From the NCBI GenBank assembly GCA_019749805.1, contig JAIEPH010000036.1:62001-126000 (forward strand): DNA of 64,000 nt, read 5' to 3'. This stretch comes from Mycobacteriaceae bacterium. GTDB taxonomy: Bacteria > Actinomycetota > Actinomycetes > Mycobacteriales > Mycobacteriaceae. Below, in pieces: positions 60,888 through 64,000 of this stretch (position 1 is its first letter; every line of letters starts with the position of its first letter). A program made the position numbers and the translations under genes. A model generated the notes under the pieces. The model ran no database searches. It was not told the origin of the DNA and worked only from the letters and a program-made list of their open reading frames with translations.

Positions 60888-62519
60888 TCAGTCCCGGCAC
60901 TCGACGACGTCGTACACGCCGTCGGCGTAGAGCGAACGGATGCGCTTTTTGTCGAACTTGCCGACGCTGGTCTTGGGCACCTCGTCGATGAAGGTCCACC
61001 GCTCGGGCAGCCAGAAGCGGGCCACCTTGTCGCACAGGTGGTCTCGCAGCTCCTGCGCACTGGATGACGCGTCGCTTTTGATCACAACGGCCGCCAGCGG
61101 TCGCTCCTGCCAACGCTCGTCGGGCACCGCCACCACAGCAGCCTCCAGCACCGCGGGATGTTCCATGATGCACAGCTCGAGTTCCACCGACGAGATCCAC
61201 TCACCACCCGACTTGATCACGTCCTTGGCACGGTCGGTCAGCGTGATGAACCCCTGCGGATCGACACGACCGACATCACCGGTACGCAGCCAGCCCTGGT
61301 CGAACTTCGAGGAATCCGCATTCTGGTAGTACGATCCCGTGATCCACGGTCCGCGAATTTCTATCTCGCCCACAGCTTTACCGTCGTTCGGCAGCACCGC
61401 GCCCGCGTCGTCGACGATGCGGACCTCGACTCCGCATGCCACCCGGCCCGCCGACGCCCGCAGGGTCCAGGCGTCTTCCCCGGTGACCTCGGGCGGCGGT
61501 GTCGCGAGCGCGGCCAGCGGGGACGTCTCGGTCATACCCCAGCCCTGACGAATGACCACGCCGAACTGCTGCTCGTACTCCTTCATCATTCCCAGTGGCA
61601 CGGCCGACCCGCCGCAGCACACCGTCTTCAACGAGGAGATGTCCCGCTCGGGATGGGCGTGCAGATACTGCAGCACGTCGTTCCAGATCGTCGGGACCGC
61701 CGCCGCGACGGTGGGCCGGTGCAGCTCGATCATGTCGACGAGTGGCTCGGCCTGCAGGTACCTGTCGGGCAATACAAGGTCGGCCCCGGCCATCACTGCC
61801 GCATACGGCTGCCCCCACGCGTTGGCGTGAAACATCGGCACCACCGGCAGCACCCGATCACCGTCGACCAGGCCGATCGCGTTGGCCGTATTGACGCTCA
61901 TCGAATGCAGATATGTCGATCTGTGGCTGTAGACAACGCCTTTGGGATTTCCCGTGGTGCCGCTGGTGTAACACATTGCGGCTGCGGACTTCTCGTCAAG
62001 TTCGGGCCATTCGTACGTAGTGGGCTGGCCTTCTAGTACGTCGCCGTAGCGGATGACGTTCCTGCCCGTCGCCGCCAGCGGTCCGGGATCTCCCTCGCCG
62101 ACCGTGATCACGGTATGCACCGTCGTCAGATTCGGTAGCACCGCGGTGAACAGCGGAAGTATCGACATATCCACCAGCACAACGGAATCCTCGGCCTGGT
62201 TGGCGATGAACGCGATCTGCTCACCGGCCAGCCGAATGTTGAGGGTGTGCAGCACCGAACCCATGCACGGGATGGCGAAGTACGCCTCGAGATGCTCCTG
62301 GTTGTTCGGCATGAACGTGGCGACACGCTGTCCGGTCGTGACACCCAGCTGTCGCAGACCGTGCGCGAGTTGAGCGATGCGCGTACCGAGTTCGCCGAAA
62401 CTGATCTCGCGGTAACCGTCGGCCGTCCGGGAAATCACTTTGCGACCGGAATACCAAGTGGTCCCATGCCGCAGGATCCCGGTCACGGTCAGCGGAAAGT
62501 CTTGCATCGTGCTGTCCAT
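60888..62519 (-). CDS. Long- or medium-chain fatty-acyl-CoA ligase (FadD-type)
   Basis: The 543-residue protein has AMCYTSGTTGNPKGVVYSHR (ATP binding), QGWGMTETSPLA, WLRTGDVGRVDPQGF and the C-terminal Lys in KTSVGKFDKKRIR. It makes acyl-CoA through acyl-AMP. The N-terminal length and motifs fit AlkK-like medium/long-chain ligases. ATG 62519 is preferred; a GGGGG string precedes it. The substrate and FadD number are not assigned. Confidence 0.93.
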   Translation of the reverse strand: MDSTMQDFPLTVTGILRHGTTWYSGRKVISRTADGYREISFGELGTRIAQLAHGLRQLGVTTGQRVATFMPNNQEHLEAYFAIPCMGSVLHTLNIRLAGEQIAFIANQAEDSVVLVDMSILPLFTAVLPNLTTVHTVITVGEGDPGPLAATGRNVIRYGDVLEGQPTTYEWPELDEKSAAAMCYTSGTTGNPKGVVYSHRSTYLHSMSVNTANAIGLVDGDRVLPVVPMFHANAWGQPYAAVMAGADLVLPDRYLQAEPLVDMIELHRPTVAAAVPTIWNDVLQYLHAHPERDISSLKTVCCGGSAVPLGMMKEYEQQFGVVIRQGWGMTETSPLAALATPPPEVTGEDAWTLRASAGRVACGVEVRIVDDAGAVLPNDGKAVGEIEIRGPWITGSYYQNADSSKFDQGWLRTGDVGRVDPQGFITLTDRAKDVIKSGGEWISSVELELCIMEHPAVLEAAVVAVPDERWQERPLAAVVIKSDASSSAQELRDHLCDKVARFWLPERWTFIDEVPKTSVGKFDKKRIRSLYADGVYDVVECRD

Positions 62520-62618
62520 GTCACCCCCAAGGCGCATCGGTGGGCAGGCATCCATGATTGCCGATCTCCGCAGCAGTTCGGGAGGAAACGCACAACGTGA
62601 CCGCTAGCATCACTCGGC

Positions 62619-62984
62619 ATGGCGCAGTACGGTTATCCGCCGGTCGGGCCACCGAAGCCTCCGGTGTCCGGCGGTGATATCGCTGTCTCCGTCACCGCGC
62701 TCGTCCTGACGGTGTTACTGGGCGCGGTTGCGTCGTTTCTCGGACTCTTCTCGCTCGCGTTCATCGACTCGTGTCCACCGGCGAGCTGCAGCGTTGAGGG
62801 AGCCGTCACCGCGGTCATGCTGGCGCTCGGCGTCGCCGCGGTCATCGGCGTGGCGGGCCTCGTCGTGACCGTGGTGCAACTGTTCCGCCGGAAGCGCAGC
62901 TGGCCGTTTGCGGTCGCGACGCTGGCGCTGTGCACCATCACGGTGTTCCTCGGAGGTGTCGGCTACGTGCTCGCCGTCGGATGA
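62619..62984 (+). CDS. Small membrane protein, three hydrophobic segments
   Basis: The 121-residue protein has a Pro-rich cytoplasmic start (YGYPPVGPPKPPV) and three or four membrane helices (about 24-50, 62-85, 97-118). A short outer loop has two Cys (DSCPPASCS). The function is unknown; such proteins are common in mycobacteria. It is divergent from the ligase with 99 bp between starts. Confidence 0.85.
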   Translation: MAQYGYPPVGPPKPPVSGGDIAVSVTALVLTVLLGAVASFLGLFSLAFIDSCPPASCSVEGAVTAVMLALGVAAVIGVAGLVVTVVQLFRRKRSWPFAVATLALCTITVFLGGVGYVLAVG

Positions 62985-63050
62985 ACCGAGGCGGCCGGCC
63001 ATTGGCCGAATCGCGCCTCTGACTGTGCGGAGTCACCTACCGTTTCAAGG

Positions 63051-63302
63051 GTGGAGATACACCCTGCACCAGAAACTGAAGCCCCCGGCCTGGTGCCGGT
63101 CGGGGCACTGCGCTCAGGGGACCCAATCACCGATGTCAACGGTGGCGGTCAGCACTACATAGTCCTGGAGTCCAAGAAACTCGGCGAAAGCTGCGTCGTT
63201 CTCGAGCTGGAATCCAAGGCCAACGACCAGATCAGGGTGATCGAGGCGTCCTTCCCTGCCGACTACGTGATGAGCCTGACGCCACGCCATCCCATTCTGT
63301 GA
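63051..63302 (+). CDS. Small hypothetical protein
   Basis: The 83-residue frame starts GTG 63051 and encodes a mainly beta-strand product (SGDPITDVNGGGQHYIVLES and following, ending TPRHPIL). Third-base composition is only partly coding-like, and the RBS (AAGGG overlapping the GTG) is poor. The conserved-looking beta pattern suggests a real small protein of unknown role. Confidence 0.55.
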   Translation: MEIHPAPETEAPGLVPVGALRSGDPITDVNGGGQHYIVLESKKLGESCVVLELESKANDQIRVIEASFPADYVMSLTPRHPIL

Positions 63303-63364
63303 TCTGGCACTAGCCGCGTGCTTCGTTGGAGACGCAGGCGAACCCCGACGAAACGGAGTACCGA

Positions 63365-64000
63365 ATGCTGCGCGACATCCGCGAACTGACCGAATCGCCG
63401 GAGGAGTACGCGGCCGAACTGCGTAGGCGCTGGGGCGGATTGTTGAGCTACCGCTACATCGGGCGCAGTTACGCGTCGATGGATCTGGTCACCGAGGACA
63501 ACACCGTCACGCTGCGCCATGACATGCGTAACCCCGCGGGCGGAGTGCTGCTCGCCGTGTACGGCATCTCAGCGCCAGAGAGCGGTCACATGTCGGACCT
63601 GGAGGCCGTACCCAACCCCGTCATCCACTCATGCCAGATCATCGACGCCGGCCGTGACGTTCGCCGAATCGAGATCCTCTCCGAGGAACTCAAGGTCGGT
63701 CGCCAAATGGGGTACAGCCGCGCGAAGATCGTCGACGCGGATCGTCCCGACCGTGTGCTCGCGCTGATCGAAGGTCAGGGCGTGACGATCGGGACGCCGC
63801 CCGAGGGGCTCGAACGGATGGCGGCCAACCCCCTCGAGGTCGTGGACTCCCCAGATCTGCCTCCGCTGTGGAAAGTGTTCGGCGGCTACCGACGGCCCGA
63901 CGGGGACTGGGGCCTACCCGAGCTCGCAGCGGAAGTCGCGTCGCCCGACGCGGCGCTGCACATCGGACCCCAATTCGTCATTCTCGAGACGGCCGCCGCC
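63365..64000 (+). CDS. Acyl-CoA thioesterase-like double-hotdog protein, 3' truncated
   Basis: A frame from ATG 63365, with GGAG seven bases upstream, runs without stop to the right window edge (212 codons). It encodes a PaaI/thioesterase-like chain: TVTLRHDMRNPAGGVL, GHMSDLEAVPNPV, RRIEILSEELKVGRQMGYSR and SPDAALHIGPQFVILE. The arrangement fits two hotdog folds, common in mycobacterial acyl-CoA thioesterases. It probably hydrolyses an acyl-CoA in the cytoplasm. The C-terminus is outside the window. Confidence 0.82.
   Translation, partial: MLRDIRELTESPEEYAAELRRRWGGLLSYRYIGRSYASMDLVTEDNTVTLRHDMRNPAGGVLLAVYGISAPESGHMSDLEAVPNPVIHSCQIIDAGRDVRRIEILSEELKVGRQMGYSRAKIVDADRPDRVLALIEGQGVTIGTPPEGLERMAANPLEVVDSPDLPPLWKVFGGYRRPDGDWGLPELAAEVASPDAALHIGPQFVILETAAA

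Overview
The window is high-GC DNA from an actinobacterium, almost certainly a Mycobacterium and most likely an environmental (Mycolicibacterium-type) species. The evidence is the adjacent furA-katG pair, a long-form isocitrate lyase (762 aa), a RipD-like inactive NlpC/P60 protein, a PrrB-like sensor kinase, a DUF732 secreted protein, a DUF664/DinB protein of the mycothiol-transferase type, proline-rich secreted proteins and several acyl-CoA ligases. No rRNA or tRNA gene, IS element or CRISPR array was seen.

Layout. 1-8 kb: 3' part of a Kef/TrkA antiporter; a gene-poor kilobase with two matching 13-bp palindromes; a MazEF-type module; a small secreted protein; a truncated MBL-hydrolase copy; an SRPBCC protein; a membrane diguanylate cyclase; the intact MBL hydrolase; and a ceramidase-like (CREST) membrane protein. 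8-26.6 kb: mostly ordinary metabolism (alpha/beta hydrolase, FKBP lipoprotein, DinB, MOSC, DJ-1, acyl-CoA-dehydrogenase-like enzyme, two-hotdog-free AMP ligase, a type-3 prolyl-tRNA synthetase, a RipD-like protein, an operon of lhgO, SDR and FAH hydrolase preceded by a CoA-transferase remnant, AraC regulator, isocitrate lyase 2, haloalkane dehalogenase).

26.6-33.5 kb is a minus-strand block: acyltransferase-3, SGNH hydrolase, PrrB-like kinase without a neighbouring response regulator, a signal-less repetitive Asp/Ala-rich protein with a leader-like N-terminus, and a PqqD-M50 metalloprotease with a large outer domain. This looks like an unusual peptide-processing or export system. 33.8-42.4 kb holds furA-katG, a glutamine amidotransferase, a hydrolase, a glycosyltransferase, a degenerate MBL protein, and an ArsR-AHSA1/DUF899/DUF899 operon whose first DUF899 gene is frameshifted.

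42.4-56.0 kb is the most unusual part. A 1278-aa BTAD/adenylate-cyclase/AAA/TPR regulator is followed, in another frame, by a 3300-codon reading frame. I read this frame as 24 NTF2/SnoaL-like domains: two lead units plus 11 two-domain pairs repeating every ~811 bp. The two frames meet at a run of nine C on the coding strand, so they are probably one giant regulator split by a +1 frameshift, which could be a sequencing error, a mutation or a slippage switch. 56-64 kb returns to ordinary genes: SRPBCC, phosphodiesterase, NlpC/P60 with Pro-rich tail, YaaA, MpaB-like oxygenase, FadD-type ligase, small membrane protein, and a thioesterase-like gene cut by the right edge.
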